Assembly (NCBI GenBank): GCA_025738555.1
Contig: JAOVFP010000004.1
Location: 1,426,001-1,490,000 of the forward strand
Direction of reading: 5' to 3'
Length of the DNA: 64,000 nt
From: Cyathus striatus
Taxonomy: Eukaryota > Basidiomycota > Agaricomycetes > Agaricales > Nidulariaceae
Shown here: positions 12,420 through 24,684 of the stretch, piece by piece
How the letters are laid out: every line of letters starts with the position of its first letter
How positions within the stretch are numbered: the first letter of the stretch is position 1
Notes under the pieces: generated by a model
Database searches by the model: none
What the model saw: the letters and a program-made list of their open reading frames with translations, nothing else
Told to the model about the DNA's origin: nothing
Program-made: the position numbers and the translations under genes

Positions 12420-13488
12420 TCAATCTAATGTAAAAGGTTTATCTAGACCTGCAGTTAGTATGGATAGATGAGAGATAGACAAACTAATGACATTCCATAC
12501 CTTTAAGGACCTAATGATCAAAATCTCGATGTTTTCTATAGTTTCATGCAAATAAAAATGGGTAATTCTCTGAAGATTGCCTAATGAAATGCCAGGAAAT
12601 GACATGGAGCATGATAAGTTGATTGATTTGTTGTATAGAAACACACCTTGGACTTCGACTGGGTACATATCTATCAAAACAAAATCAATGTTTTGTATAA
12701 AATCAAAGTAAATTATTATCATTATTCTTAAAGTAAATGATAGGACCATGATCCTGCAGTTGAGGGTGTAAACATTGAAGTATAGGCAATGGGGACTGTG
12801 GGGAAGACTGAGACACTAGGTGCTGAAGAAGAGACAGTGACACCTGTGGTATTTGGGTTGGAAGAAAACATTCCTCCAACATTGGATCCTGTAGTGGTGA
12901 TGGGGAAGGTGCCCATAGGTACTTGTCCACCAGACTTGGAGATACTGGAACCAGCTGCAGATGAGTGATGAAGGATGGTGCCAGAAGGTGCACCTCCCTT
13001 ATCCTCTCCAACAGAAAAGGTCATGGTGCCATGTGGTACTCAAGACCCTGACTGAGGAGCTCATCTAGTCGATCCCTTGGACTTCCAAGTCTTGCCACCA
13101 GTGGAAAGGGTTGCTGAGTCAAGTTCTGAGATTGTGAAGTTGTCTTCTGGGGGTTGTTCTCAAGGTGCAATTGATCTGGGAGGATTGGATCCTGAAGCTG
13201 ACCCTGAGGGCTCAGTGAGTGCCCCTCATTCTCCTTCAGGTTTGTTGCCATCAAACATAACCAGGAATAGCTGCACAGAAGAAACCTAACACAAAAAGAA
13301 CACAGGAAAGACAGTCTAACAGACAGCTCTGGTGTGAGACAAGAGGAACTGTCAGTAACAAGTGTGAGGGACTGCCAGTACCTGCTTGCTGCAGGAGGAA
13401 AAGGAATGTGGAGCTCAAGTGCAGTGGTGTTCTGAGGAGCACTCCACTGGAGGAGTTGAAGATCCCTGTGTGGTTTAGTCAGGTGCAA
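12420..13488 (-). other. Unrecognised open frames, low confidence
   Basis: Minus-strand frames at 12,728-13,024 (98 codons, Ser/Thr/Gly-rich) and 13,021-13,488 (155 codons) abut each other. The 12,420-12,749 frame is rich in Ile and Leu. I recognise no domain and cannot propose a splice model. They could be a decayed gene or chance frames. Confidence 0.2.
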
Positions 13489-13699
13489 GTTAGGCTGAGG
13501 AGAGCAGGATGGTAAAGAAGTTTCCTGTAATAGTTGAACATACTGTTTTGTTTTTTATGGTGACACAATATTGTCAAGCATTTAGAATTGCAGGTGCTTG
13601 GTGGGGACTTGAGGTGGGGGATATAACATGATGTATGCAGAGAAGTAATGAATAAAAGAATAGTAGAAAACATTAGAAAACAAAAAGACAACAGGATGG

Positions 13700-13865
13700 A
13701 AAGAACAAAGAGTAACCAATCACAAAGTGTCCTGAAAAGGCATCAGCCAATCAGGTGGCCAGAAAGTGAGATCCCGAATGCAATCCACAAATTGTCTTAT
13801 AAAGAAATCCAAACCTCCCCAAAACCCACTACCTTAAAAGGTAGTGGGAATAATACATTACAATC
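13700..13865 (-). repeat. Dispersed repeat, copy 1
   Basis: On the minus strand this reads TATTCCCACTACCTTTTAAGG... then GATCTCACTTTCTGGC and TGTGATTGGTT. The same order of blocks occurs on the plus strand at 53,686-53,845. Overall similarity is high over about 150 bp. The unit contains the short hairpin CTACCTTTTAAGGTAG. Confidence 0.7.
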
Positions 13866-14139
13866 AAAATGAGAAACAAAATTCAATTGTTAGGGTACCT
13901 ATATTGTACCCTCCAATACACGCCAAAAATTGTACCCACAGAAACTGCACAAAACATGTACCCACAAACTTCAAATCTCATACCCTCTTGGAACCATATT
14001 TAACCCTTGACATGCCCTGTATTTATAGCTAGTACCAAGCTTAGTGATATACATAAAGAGACTCTATGTGATGTCTGGATCCTCTGTACAGTACTAATAA
14101 GCAATCAATGGAATCACTGAAAATATAGCTATATCTTAT

Positions 14140-14840
14140 CATCAAAAATATGTATTGTCATGGGAAACATGTAACCATTGATAGTTTTGAACATGTAATG
14201 TATGTGATCTGAAAACATGTATCAAATTCTGGACATAAATTTCAAAAGGTGTAACAGAATAAGAAAATTTATCAAAACTGATACATGTCTGGGTAAAGTC
14301 CATGAATTTGTTACACCTTTCGAGACTTATTACACAAATTTGATACATATTTTCGGAGTATAAATGTTACATGTTCATAATTGCCAATTGGTACATGTTT
14401 TCAGAAGTGGTACATGTTGAAAACTAGCAATAGATACATGTTTTTAATGGTGTTACATGTTTTTCTTGACATTAATAATAGATGTATGTTGTATATCACA
14501 TAGATATTTGCTCATCTCCTCTCACCCAATAACCCCTCCACCAGTCTCCTGGAAATCCTTGACCTGAGAGACCAATGATGCTCTGCCATTGCTCCAGCTA
14601 GGGCAATCAAGATTCGTCTGACCAGGAAGCTTCACTTTGCACAATAGGTAACAGTGGTACAAGTGATGGGAGAGCAGCAGTGTGTTGCACAGACATGGTC
14701 GAAGTTGACAATAAATTGATAGTGGACATTTTTGATGTATAAATCAAAACATGTATCATTCTCAAAATTCAACATGTATAACTATTGTAAGGAGAAAAAA
14801 AAACATGTATCACTTTCATTTTTAAAAACATGTCATAGAA
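14140..14840. repeat. Clustered TACATGT motifs in inverted halves
   Basis: Between 14,150 and 14,470 the motif (G)ATACATGT or TACATGTTTT recurs about ten times. Between 14,740 and 14,840 it recurs as the complement (AAAACATGTAT). The two clusters face each other across about 270 bp, resembling subterminal repeats of a small element. No ends or target duplication were identified. Confidence 0.4.
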
Positions 14841-15125
14841 TCAGGTCAAAAAATGGTCAAACGTTACCCAGTATATGTGCCATACATACATACACCTATT
14901 CTTACCATTCACCAAAAATAAAAATTGCTCAGCATTAAATATTTAGAATCAAAGCTCTGTAATTGCTTTCTAAACAAGAGACACCAAGTCAAACACAGAA
15001 GCTGGAATAACACAGGCCAGGCAATAGTATCAATGCTAATAAGCAACAGACTGTTCAAATAGATACCCCATCTGTCGTATGTCAACATGCCACATCTCCC
15101 ACCATTGCCATGTGTTCCAAGCCCT

Positions 15126-15831
15126 TTAAATCGTAAAATCGGAATCTAAGTGAAACCAAGTCACACATTTTTGAGGCGAAATACTGATCATTTTAAAAGA
15201 CAACACACCATCGAAGCAGTCACCGCAACCTGTCATTTATAGTAGGGAGTAGTTATAAAATGACTTAACACGTAGGATTATAAATTCACTGACCATCTCC
15301 ATTACTGATGCAGACACCGTGACCATCGGCGAACGTATTGAGACCGTTAATCTTGTCTATGTCAGCGTCGGCACAACCAAGGAGGTCAGCAGCTTCTTGT
15401 CTGGTTGTATCTCGGTCAGGGCTGAAGTCGTCGCTGGGTCCCGCAGCATAGACGCAGCCTAATGCAATCTTTAAGTAACTAACATATTTTTAGTAATGTA
15501 AAAGTAGGCACGACTAACAGTTTCCGTGGCAAGCGACATTGAATGCTTCGTGATCGAACTCGAGCTTCAAGGGGTTGGTGTAGCTGAATTGATATAACGT
15601 AAGATAATCTGTTCGCAATTCGATGCATACTGATAACTGAGACACGTACTGGCACACGTTGGAAGTGCCGGCCCATGCAGCATTCCAGGTGCCTGGATCA
15701 ACCAGAGCCTGGCAGTCGCTAAAAGTGGCGTCATCTGTGGTACCGCAATGAACACCAACACTAGCGAATGCAACGTTCGTAGTGGAAAGAGAGAAGAGAG
15801 CAACGAAAGCAAGAACGGAGATACTGTACAT
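15126..15831 (-). CDS. Small secreted cysteine-rich protein, 4 exons
   Basis: Exons on the minus strand are 15,831-15,650, 15,583-15,519, 15,458-15,294 and 15,229-15,126. The introns are 66, 60 and 64 bp, all GT-AG, and the total is 516 nt (171 aa plus stop). The first ~23 residues (MYSISVLAFVALFSLSTTNVAFA) form a signal peptide. The mature part has ordered motifs CGTTDDATFSDCQALVD, WNAAWAGTSNVC, FNVACHGNCC, AAELLGC-like EAADLLGC, GVCISNGDGCGDC, that is about a dozen Cys. This arrangement matches a family of small secreted proteins I recall in Agaricomycetes; function unknown, effector or wall-associated roles only guessed. Splicing each intron restores the motif (HY..., NCC, DGCGDC), which supports the model. 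The last ~30 residues after CFDG are less certain. The local sequence keeps CpGs, unlike the TE flanks, so this looks like a host gene. Confidence 0.8.
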
Positions 15832-15915
15832 GTCGTTGAAAGAAGTTAAGTACGCTATGAAGTTTACTGAGGAAGTAGTTGAGACCCGGATGAGAAGAAT
15901 TCCTGAAAGACGATA

Positions 15916-15924
15916 CTTTTTATA
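15916..15924 (-). promoter_or_regulatory. TATA box of the secreted-protein gene
   Basis: TATAAAAAG on the minus strand, about 85-90 bp upstream of the ATG at 15,831. The spacing is plausible for a fungal core promoter. Confidence 0.5.
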
Positions 15925-16504
15925 CAGTTGTAGACATAAATACTGAAAAATAATAGAATTAGTAGGTCATCAAGATCAATTCCGTTGAATGAAGACGAAT
16001 TTTGCTATTCTTCTTGGAGATAGCTAGCTTGATGTGAATGCGGCTTCATATCCTGTTCTGAATCACTGAAGGAGGGCTTGGCAAGATGCATAGGAATATC
16101 TGCGGTAGATGATAATCACGTTGCATAATCGAGCACATCTACTGCGGTGAATATTGGCAAGCCCATTGGGAAGGTATTATTGAGAGATTAATCTCGACAG
16201 CATTCAATTTTCAGTTTCAGCCACCTTCAATGCATACTATTTTCAACCGAAGTATTGTAATCAATAAAGTTTGGTATAGCCAAATCCCGAGCGTACGAAC
16301 TACTGCCCAAAACCAGTGGTCAAGTATAGAGTAAAGTCCAAAGAGTCCCCGGAGTCGAAACCCCTCGCTGTTTTCGTATTCGTGCGTAAGGGAGACTATG
16401 GCCAGGGATACTAGAACTCTCTCACCATTCCAGAACTGGGGGCGATGTTGTTGATACACAATATGCTACAGATCATTACTAGAGAGTGCGATCAGCTAAG
16501 ATTC

Positions 16505-18727
16505 CATAAGTGCCAGCAATTCTGATCATATAACAGCAGTGTTATATGATTGCCCCAATCGAATAAGCCATGCCATTTTATGATTGGGATCATAAACAAT
16601 CATTGATTTGTTCTAATTGAATATTACTGTTGTATGGTTGTATTAGATGATCATAGGCAATCATTGATCTGTTCTAATTGAATTTTACTATTGTATGGTT
16701 GTATTAGGTGATCATAGGCAATCACTTATTTGTTCTAATTGAATATTACCATTATATGGTTGAATTAGGTGATCATAGACAATCACTTATTTTTTCTAAT
16801 TGAATATTACTATTGTATAGTTGTATTAGATGATCATTGACAATCATTGATTTGTTCTAATTGAATTTTACTATTGTATGGTTGTATAAGGTGATCATAG
16901 ACAATCATTGGTTTGTTCTGATTGAATTTTACTATTGTATGGTTGTATTATGTGATCATTAGATGATCATAGACAATCATTTATCTGTTCTAATTGAATA
17001 TTAATATTCTATGGTTGCATTAGGTGATCATAAACAATCATTTATTTGTTCTAATTGAATATCACTATTATATGATTGTAATAGGTGATCATTGACAATC
17101 ATTGATTTGTTCTAATTGAATATCACTATTGTATGGTTGTATTAGGTGATCATAGACAATCATTGATTTGTTCTAATTGAATTATTGTATGAATGTATTA
17201 AATGATCATAAGCAATCATTGATTGTTTCTAATTGGATATTACTATTGTATGGATGGCTAGGTGATCATAAACAATCACTGACTGCTTTTAATTGAATAC
17301 TACTATTGTATGAATGTATTAGGTGATCATAGACAATCATTGATTTATCTAATTGAATATTAGTATGAATGGAGAGGCAATCATAATCAATCATTGATTT
17401 TTTCTGATTGAATATTATTATTATATGAATGGTGAGGTGATCATAAACAATCATTAATCCTTACTATTTGAATATTAGTATGAATGGAGAGACAATCATA
17501 AACAATCATTGATTTTTTATAATTGAATATTATTATTGTATGAATGGTGAGGTGATCATAAACAATCATTAATCCTTACTATTTGAATATTAGTATGAAT
17601 GGAGAGACAATCATAAACAATCATTGATTTTTTATAATTGAATATTATTATTGTATGAATGGTGAGATGATCATAAACAATCATTAATCCTTACTATTTG
17701 AATATTAGTTTGAATGGAGAGACAATCATAAACAATCATTGATTTTTTCTAATTGAATATTATTATTGTAAGGATGGTGAGGTGATCATAAACAATCATT
17801 GATTTTTACTAATTGAATATTAGTATGGATGGTTAGGCAATCATAAACAATCAATGATAACTACTAATTGGATATTGCTATTGTATGGATATGTCACATT
17901 TCCTCACATGTCACAATTGTGACACATCTTCCCGCACGTCACGTTAGTCACATATATTCCCGCGCTTCATATTAGTCACACGCGTCACGCTTTTTATGCA
18001 TGTCACAATTGTCACATATATTCCCGCGCTTCATATTTGTCACACGCGTCACGATTGTCACACATATTCCCGCGCCTCACATATTTCCCGCGCATCACAC
18101 ATTTCCCACGCGTCACATATTTCACGCACGTCACGTTTGTCACGTTCTTTCGCGCGTCACATTTGTCACATACATTCTCGCGTGTCACAATTGTCACATA
18201 TATTCCCGCGCTTCTTGTTTGTCACACGCGTCACAATTGTTACATATATTCCCGCGTGTCACGTTCGTCTCGCGCGTCACAGTTGTCACATGTATTCCCA
18301 CGCTTCATATTAGTCACACGCGTCACGCTTTTTATGCATGTCACAATTGTCACATATATTCCTGCGCTTCATGTTTGTCACACGCGTCACAATTGTTACA
18401 TATATTCCCGCGTGTCACGTTCGTCTCGCGCGTCACAGTTGTCACATGTATTCCCGCGCTTCATGTTAGTCACGCTTTTCACGCGCGTCACGCTTTTCAC
18501 GCGCGTCACGCTTTTCACGCGCGTCACGCTTTTCACGCGCGTCACGCTTTTCACGCGCGTCACGCTTTTCATGTGTGTCATGCTTTTCATGTGTGTCACG
18601 CGCGTCACATTCGTCACACTTTTAGCGCTCGTCACGCTTTTCACATTCTTACATTTGTCATGCTTTGAAATCTTGACTTTCTTGGGTATTAATCTTTTGA
18701 TTCACATTACATGTCCTATGTGTGTCA
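16505..18727 (+). repeat. Left arm of giant inverted repeat (2.2 kb)
   Basis: This arm is the reverse complement of 20,005-22,148 almost throughout. The outer part (16,505-17,880) is about twenty AT-rich tandem units of ~61-65 bp built on GATCATAAACAATCATTGAT and TCTAATTGAATATTA. The inner part (17,881-18,660) is CpG-rich, built on TTCCCGCGCTTCAT, GTCACACGCGTCACG and five copies of an 18-bp CACGCTTTTCACGCGCGT unit. It ends in unique sequence at 18,727. Long histidine/serine/threonine frames here are repeat translations. Confidence 0.95.
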
Positions 18728-20004
18728 TTACATTTCTCACAGCATTACATTTGTTATGCTTTGTAAGTATAATACTTGTCATGCTCTTAGTATAGGTGGC
18801 AAATTGAAAACTATATTAATAGATGGATACTCAGCAATAGTATGTGCATGGACCACTTCCTAATGCTGTCTGAGTAGTTACCTGATTCATTCTGCCAGTA
18901 GTCATATACTTATCACAAAGATTAAGCCATGCATGTACAAGGATAAGCAACATTTATCAGAGACATCAACACATACAGCAGTATAGAAGTGAACCTGATT
19001 GTCATGGAAGAAGTTTCTGACTTGAAGGAAATTCTAAGACAAAGAATTTGTGAGTTGATAGCACATCCATATATCTGCAGGTACTAGTAAGGGAAAGTCA
19101 CCTATATTTAATGAATGTAATGTACTGTACTAAAATAGGTACAGAACAATGGTAGTGAGCTGAGTATCAAAAAGAGAAATAAGCCCAATTCTATGGTACA
19201 GGCAATTTGCCTGCTGTACATTGTGTCACAATATCAGTAAGAGTGGAGATAGTTTACATCACCTCTCTGTATCAATAAAGCAAACTGTCATGTAGTTATA
19301 TAGAGTAAGCAGATATGTGACTCAATAATGTGTATTGAAGATATCAGTATAACCAATAGTGATACAAGAATCATGATCATCTAATGTTTGAGATGTGTAA
19401 GTTTGATGTGATGTAGAGTTACATAGTTCAATACCATTATATCATATCTCTAGTCTTGATTGTAAAATGTCAATGAACTTACATACACACTCTACATTTT
19501 TCATTCTAGTTGCTTCTTACGGTTAGACTTCCATAATTTACTAATTGTAATATTCCATGTCATAACCTTCAATTTAGCAAGAACATATATGTTTCCTTGC
19601 TTTAATAATTTATTCTGCAGTTTAGAATACTTCTGTTCTGTAATGTGAACAATGATATAGATATACAGGTAACCAGACACACATAACTGACTCAAGTGTT
19701 CATATCTTATGACAGATAAATAAAGTTGAAATGTTCTACATGTCATAATAAGTTCCAAAAATCTTGTGATCTTATGAAATATGCACAAAATGTGACAAAT
19801 GAGATGCATATTGAGAACATGACATACTTGACATGTGACTTGCATCAAAAACATAATGCAAATAGTGGATAACAAGTGATATGCTGAGTATTCCCCAGTT
19901 CACATAGTTTCAAATTTAGATATGTTGTCAATATCAAAGGCCAAATTAGATTACTGAGCTGTGAAAATTGTGGCAAATGTAACATGTGAAAAGAGCATGA
20001 TGAG
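18728..20004. other. Unique loop between the inverted arms
   Basis: About 1.28 kb of AT-rich, CpG-poor single-copy sequence. The longest frame (19,501-19,875 minus, 124 codons) is hydrophobic and basic, with no motif I recognise and no supporting splice sites. It may be the original spacer or a later insertion. Confidence 0.7.
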
Positions 20005-22148
20005 TGACACACATAGGACATGTAATGTGAATCAAAAGATTAATACCCAAGAAAGTCAAGATTTCAAAGCATGACAAATGTAAGAATGTGAAAAGCGTGA
20101 CGAGGGCTAAAAGTGTGACGAATGTGACGCGCGTGACACACATGAAAAGCATGACACACATGAAAAGCGTGACGCGCGTGAAAAGCGTGACGCGCGTGAA
20201 AAGCGTGACGCGCGTGAAAAGCGTGACGCGCGTGAAAAGCGTGACTAACATGAAGCGCGGGAATACATGTGACAACTGTGACGCGCGAGACGAACGTGAC
20301 ACGCGGGAATATATGTAACAATTGTGACGCGTGTGACAAACATGAAGCGCAGGAATATATGTGACAATTGTGACATGCATAAAAAGCGTGACGCGTGTGA
20401 CTAATATGAAGCGTGGGAATACATGTGACAACTGTGACGCGCGAGACGAACGTGACACGCGGGAATATATGTAACAATTGTGACGCGTGTGACAAACAAG
20501 AAGCGCGGGAATATATGTGACAATTGTGACACGCGAGAATGTATGTGACAAATGTGACGCGCGAAAGAACGTGACAAACGTGACGTGCGTGAAATATGTG
20601 ACGCGTGGGAAATGTGTGATGCGCGGGAAATATGTGAGGCGCGGGAATATGTGTGACAATCGTGACGCGTGTGACAAATATGAAGCGCGGGAATATATGT
20701 GACAATTGTGACATGCATAAAAAGCGTGACGCGTGTGACTAATATGAAGCGCGGGAATATATGTGACTAACGTGACGTGCGGGAAGATGTGTCACAATTG
20801 TGACATGTGAGGAAATGTGACATATCCATACAATAGCAATATCCAATTAGTAGTTATCATTGATTGTTTATGATTGCCTAACCATCCATACTAATATTCA
20901 ATTAGTAAAAATCAATGATTGTTTATGATCACCTCACCATCCTTACAATAATAATATTCAATTAGAAAAAATCAATGATTGTTTATGATTGTCTCTCCAT
21001 TCAAACTAATATTCAAATAGTAAGGATTAATGATTGTTTATGATCATCTCACCATTCATACAATAATAATATTCAATTATAAAAAATCAATGATTGTTTA
21101 TGATTGTCTCTCCATTCATACTAATATTCAAATAGTAAGGATTAATGATTGTTTATGATCACCTCACCATTCATACAATAATAATATTCAATTATAAAAA
21201 ATCAATGATTGTTTATGATTGTCTCTCCATTCATACTAATATTCAAATAGTAAGGATTAATGATTGTTTATGATCACCTCACCATTCATATAATAATAAT
21301 ATTCAATCAGAAAAAATCAATGATTGATTATGATTGCCTCTCCATTCATACTAATATTCAATTAGATAAATCAATGATTGTCTATGATCACCTAATACAT
21401 TCATACAATAGTAGTATTCAATTAAAAGCAGTCAGTGATTGTTTATGATCACCTAGCCATCCATACAATAGTAATATCCAATTAGAAACAATCAATGATT
21501 GCTTATGATCATTTAATACATTCATACAATAATTCAATTAGAACAAATCAATGATTGTCTATGATCACCTAATACAACCATACAATAGTGATATTCAATT
21601 AGAACAAATCAATGATTGTCAATGATCACCTATTACAATCATATAATAGTGATATTCAATTAGAACAAATAAATGATTGTCTATGATCATCTAATGATCA
21701 CATAATACAACCATACAATAGTAAAATTCAATCAGAACAAACCAATGATTGTCTATGATCACCTTATACAACCATACAATAGTAAAATTCAATTAGAACA
21801 AATCAATGATTGTCAATGATCATCTAATACAACTATACAATAGTAATATTCAATTAGAAAAAATAAGTGATTGTCTATGATCACCTAATTCAACCATATA
21901 ATGGTAATATTCAATTAGAACAAATAAGTGATTGCCTATGATCACCTAATACAACCATACAATAGTAAAATTCAATTAGAACAGATCAATGATTGCCTAT
22001 GATCATCTAATACAACCATACAACAGTAATATTCAATTAGAACAAATCAATGATTGTTTATGATCCCAATCATAAAATGGCATGGCTTATTCGATTGGGG
22101 CAATCATATAACACTGCTGTTATATGATCAGAATGGCTGGCACTTATG
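20005..22148 (-). repeat. Right arm of giant inverted repeat (2.1 kb)
   Basis: Mirror of 16,505-18,727. The outermost bases match to CTGGCACTTATG at 22,148, paired with CATAAGTGCCAG at 16,505, and homology stops abruptly outside. This arm is shorter by one ~61-bp AT-rich unit and by one 18-bp CpG-rich unit (four copies against five). It also has a few substitutions, for example GAATGG against the expected GAATTG near the tip. A poly-C tract begins immediately outside at 22,149. No target duplication was found. Confidence 0.95.
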
Positions 22149-23267
22149 CCCCCCCCCCCTCCCCCCATTACGTAACAATCAAATTTTCTAAATTAGGAAG
22201 GTGTAGTACACACGTAATACTTGTGACATCACACCAAGCTTCAATCTACTTCCGTGTTCTTTTACCACCTTGTCCTTCACTAACACTGCAAACTGCACAA
22301 ATCCACTTTCTAGGGATATGATTACCCATATGTGACATGTTCTAGATGGTACTGAAGAGAGTACATAATGAGTAAAGGATTATTTTACTAGAAGAAAGGT
22401 AACACACCAATCAAGTTTCACAGTGTTTGAACTTACACTCAACACTTTCAGTACTGGAAGGATCAACATTGCGAAGCTGGTAACACCAGGCTATAAACAG
22501 GGGGAGGGGTGCTCATAACCATTGCCGGATTGCATGTTCCTTTTGGCTTTGTGAAATAATTACCTATAGTGATTTGCTTAAGCATAGACATTTTTGATAC
22601 TTTATTACGCTTAGCTTTTACATCACAACAGGGTTTCTTGCCAATATGATTGGTAAAGGTTTTTAATCCTGTTAATTCCCCTTTACTTGTGAACTCCACA
22701 TTGAGGACATGCTGTGTATCTGTTTGCATCCAGAACACCTGGAGGGATTGCACCCAAGATCTGTTCCTATTTCGGTTGAAGCATATCAGCAAAACAACAT
22801 ATTTACACTATAAATATAATGTACCGATGAACTATTCATCAATATGTTCAGATTCAGAGTTCGAATGTGATCCAAATGTGGTCTTATCAGATCGACACCA
22901 ATATTATACAACAAAAATAATAGATCACCTTGCAGCTAACTTGCAACTGAGTGAAAATGGAGTGCAATGCTGCATCTTTTTCACATTGTACACTTATGAG
23001 TATTCATTATACATTTATTGGGTATGTAAATACTGCATAGAAATGGGGTGGGGAAGCTTGGGGGGGTACTTGGGGGGTACCTTCCAACTTTTTTTTTTGG
23101 TCCCCTGACCCACCCCCTCCCCTACCCCCGGTCACAGATTCGAATCCTGGAGCACCCTTGCTGGTAGATGGTACTGACACCTACTTCATTTGACCTCACA
23201 ACGACTTGAGGTAGATATTTGCATTGGGTAACAAGTTGTTGCTTCACAGATGTCATGATATGTTGAC

Positions 23268-24155
23268 GTTTCCAATAGCCATTAGCCACAGTCAAAGTTG
23301 AGCTGCAGGTGGCTGTGTGCTGCCTAAAGTGGTTGACACACCTGATTTTTGAGACTCCAATTGTGACCCACTGTGACACCCTCTGCAAATGGATTATTCT
23401 TCTCTTTGTTCACTTATTAACAATGTTATTCTGGCTCTTTAGACCACAATTTCATGTACTGTACTTTAAATTAACATAGAAGTTATGGTCATTTAAAAAT
23501 TAATCAAATTATATATCTTATAAATATTTTATTCCAATAGAAACTGGGCAACAAGAAGTTTTAGTAGCACAGTATTAAATATACGGGAATAAAGTGTATT
23601 TTACAGGCCTAAATTTGTGGCACATACTTAATAAGTGGATGGTAAAGCATATTAGATATATTTTAGGAAAATATCAGTGAAACAAGTGGTCTGAGACCGG
23701 CAAGATACTATTTGAATTGTATCAACTCGAATGAAGTTCACATGCTACAATCTGCGTAACACATATTATGTTGTATCTTATTCTATGTTAATATTTCAAC
23801 TAAGGTTATTTATTATAATGAAATAGCCCCCAGTAGATGGCACTGTGGCAGAAATACTACATCACATCATATATTTATTATTTTGATCATATCTTATGCA
23901 ATTCTTACACAAAAAATATCAAAAAAAGAACAATAAGTCTCTATAATATAGGTTATAATAAATTGTAAGGTATGCATAATGATATGTAAAGGTATGGCTT
24001 ATGTATTGCTCTTAAGGTCGAGTGAGTATGAGCAGTGTGACTTCCAATGTGTCGGACTTCAAAAATCAGGCACGTCAATTGCTTTAGGCAACACACAGCT
24101 ACCTGCAGCTGCAGCTGCAAAAGTTGCAGCTCAACTTTGACCGTGGCTATTGGAA
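23268..24155. repeat. Inverted repeat pair, ~90-100 bp arms
   Basis: The block TTCCAATAGCCA...GTCAAAGTTGAGCTGCAGGT...GCCTAAAG...CTGATTTTTGA at about 23,268-23,355 recurs as its reverse complement at about 24,055-24,155. The second copy has a small CTGCAGCTGCAG expansion. These are either two facing copies of one short interspersed element or the ends of one ~890-bp element. Confidence 0.6.
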
Positions 24156-24454
24156 GAGGGCAAGCATAGAGGACTAGATGTCTAGGTAGTTACATGTAGA
24201 GTTACAGGGGCTCGTCGACATAAACGTTCAGTGGTGGTGTGAGAAGTAACAAAGAATAAGGAGGGTGGTTGAGAGAGAATAGAGGATAATGAAGAGCAAA
24301 GAGGGTGATAGTGGAGCAAAGACTCAAACACAAACACAGACACAGACACAGATGGAGAGGAAACTTGTTAACAACTACCAAGTTACAGAGTGTTTATATA
24401 CTGAGTGTGTCTACCAAAGTCCCAACCAAGGTCCATGTAACTAAGGTAAAAGAC

Positions 24455-24560
24455 AGCTGTCAATCTGTCAATCACATATCTGTCAATCACATATCTGTCA
24501 ATCAAGGATCTGTCAATCACAGAACTGTCAAGTGTGACAGGTGACAAGTGACAGCTGTCA
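24455..24560 (+). repeat. CTGTCAATCACATAT tandem repeat
   Basis: Five to six units of 16-17 bp on the core ATCTGTCAATCACAT, grading into GTGACAGGTGACAAGTGACAG. The frames across it on both strands are repeat-derived. Confidence 0.75.
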
Positions 24561-24684
24561 AAGAAGCTGTGCAACCCAGAATATCTAACAGGTGGGGCCC
24601 TACAAAACAGGCTAGTAGCTGGTAGTGCTGGTGTTTATTAAAACTAAGTTTGAAATGAATTATCTAACATTTTGCAATCAGCTA

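Larger units (their letters stand above)
22149..24684. other. No confident gene; short repeats only
   Basis: Begins with a C-rich tract (22,149-22,166). The frames at 22,463-22,792 minus and 22,650-23,108 plus have no recognised domain, although the former's TIGNYFTKP stretch vaguely resembles transposon-associated linkers. A GATTCGAATCC motif at about 23,138-23,148 matches a pol III B box, but no tRNA folds around it. The rest is AT-rich. Confidence 0.4.

Noticed and set aside
17996..20718. Long His/Ser/Thr-rich and Val/Thr-rich open frames (up to 252 codons) on both strands
   Set aside because: They are translations of the 18-50 bp CpG-rich tandem units in the inverted-repeat arms, open in several frames at once, with no start context, introns or domains.
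16590..22070. CRISPR-like array of regular ~62-bp units
   Set aside because: The units are contiguous diverged tandem repeats with no unique spacers. The host is eukaryotic and no cas genes are present.
23130..23160. tRNA gene (GATTCGAATCC B box)
   Set aside because: No A box at the right spacing and no cloverleaf could be drawn on either strand. At most a SINE relic.
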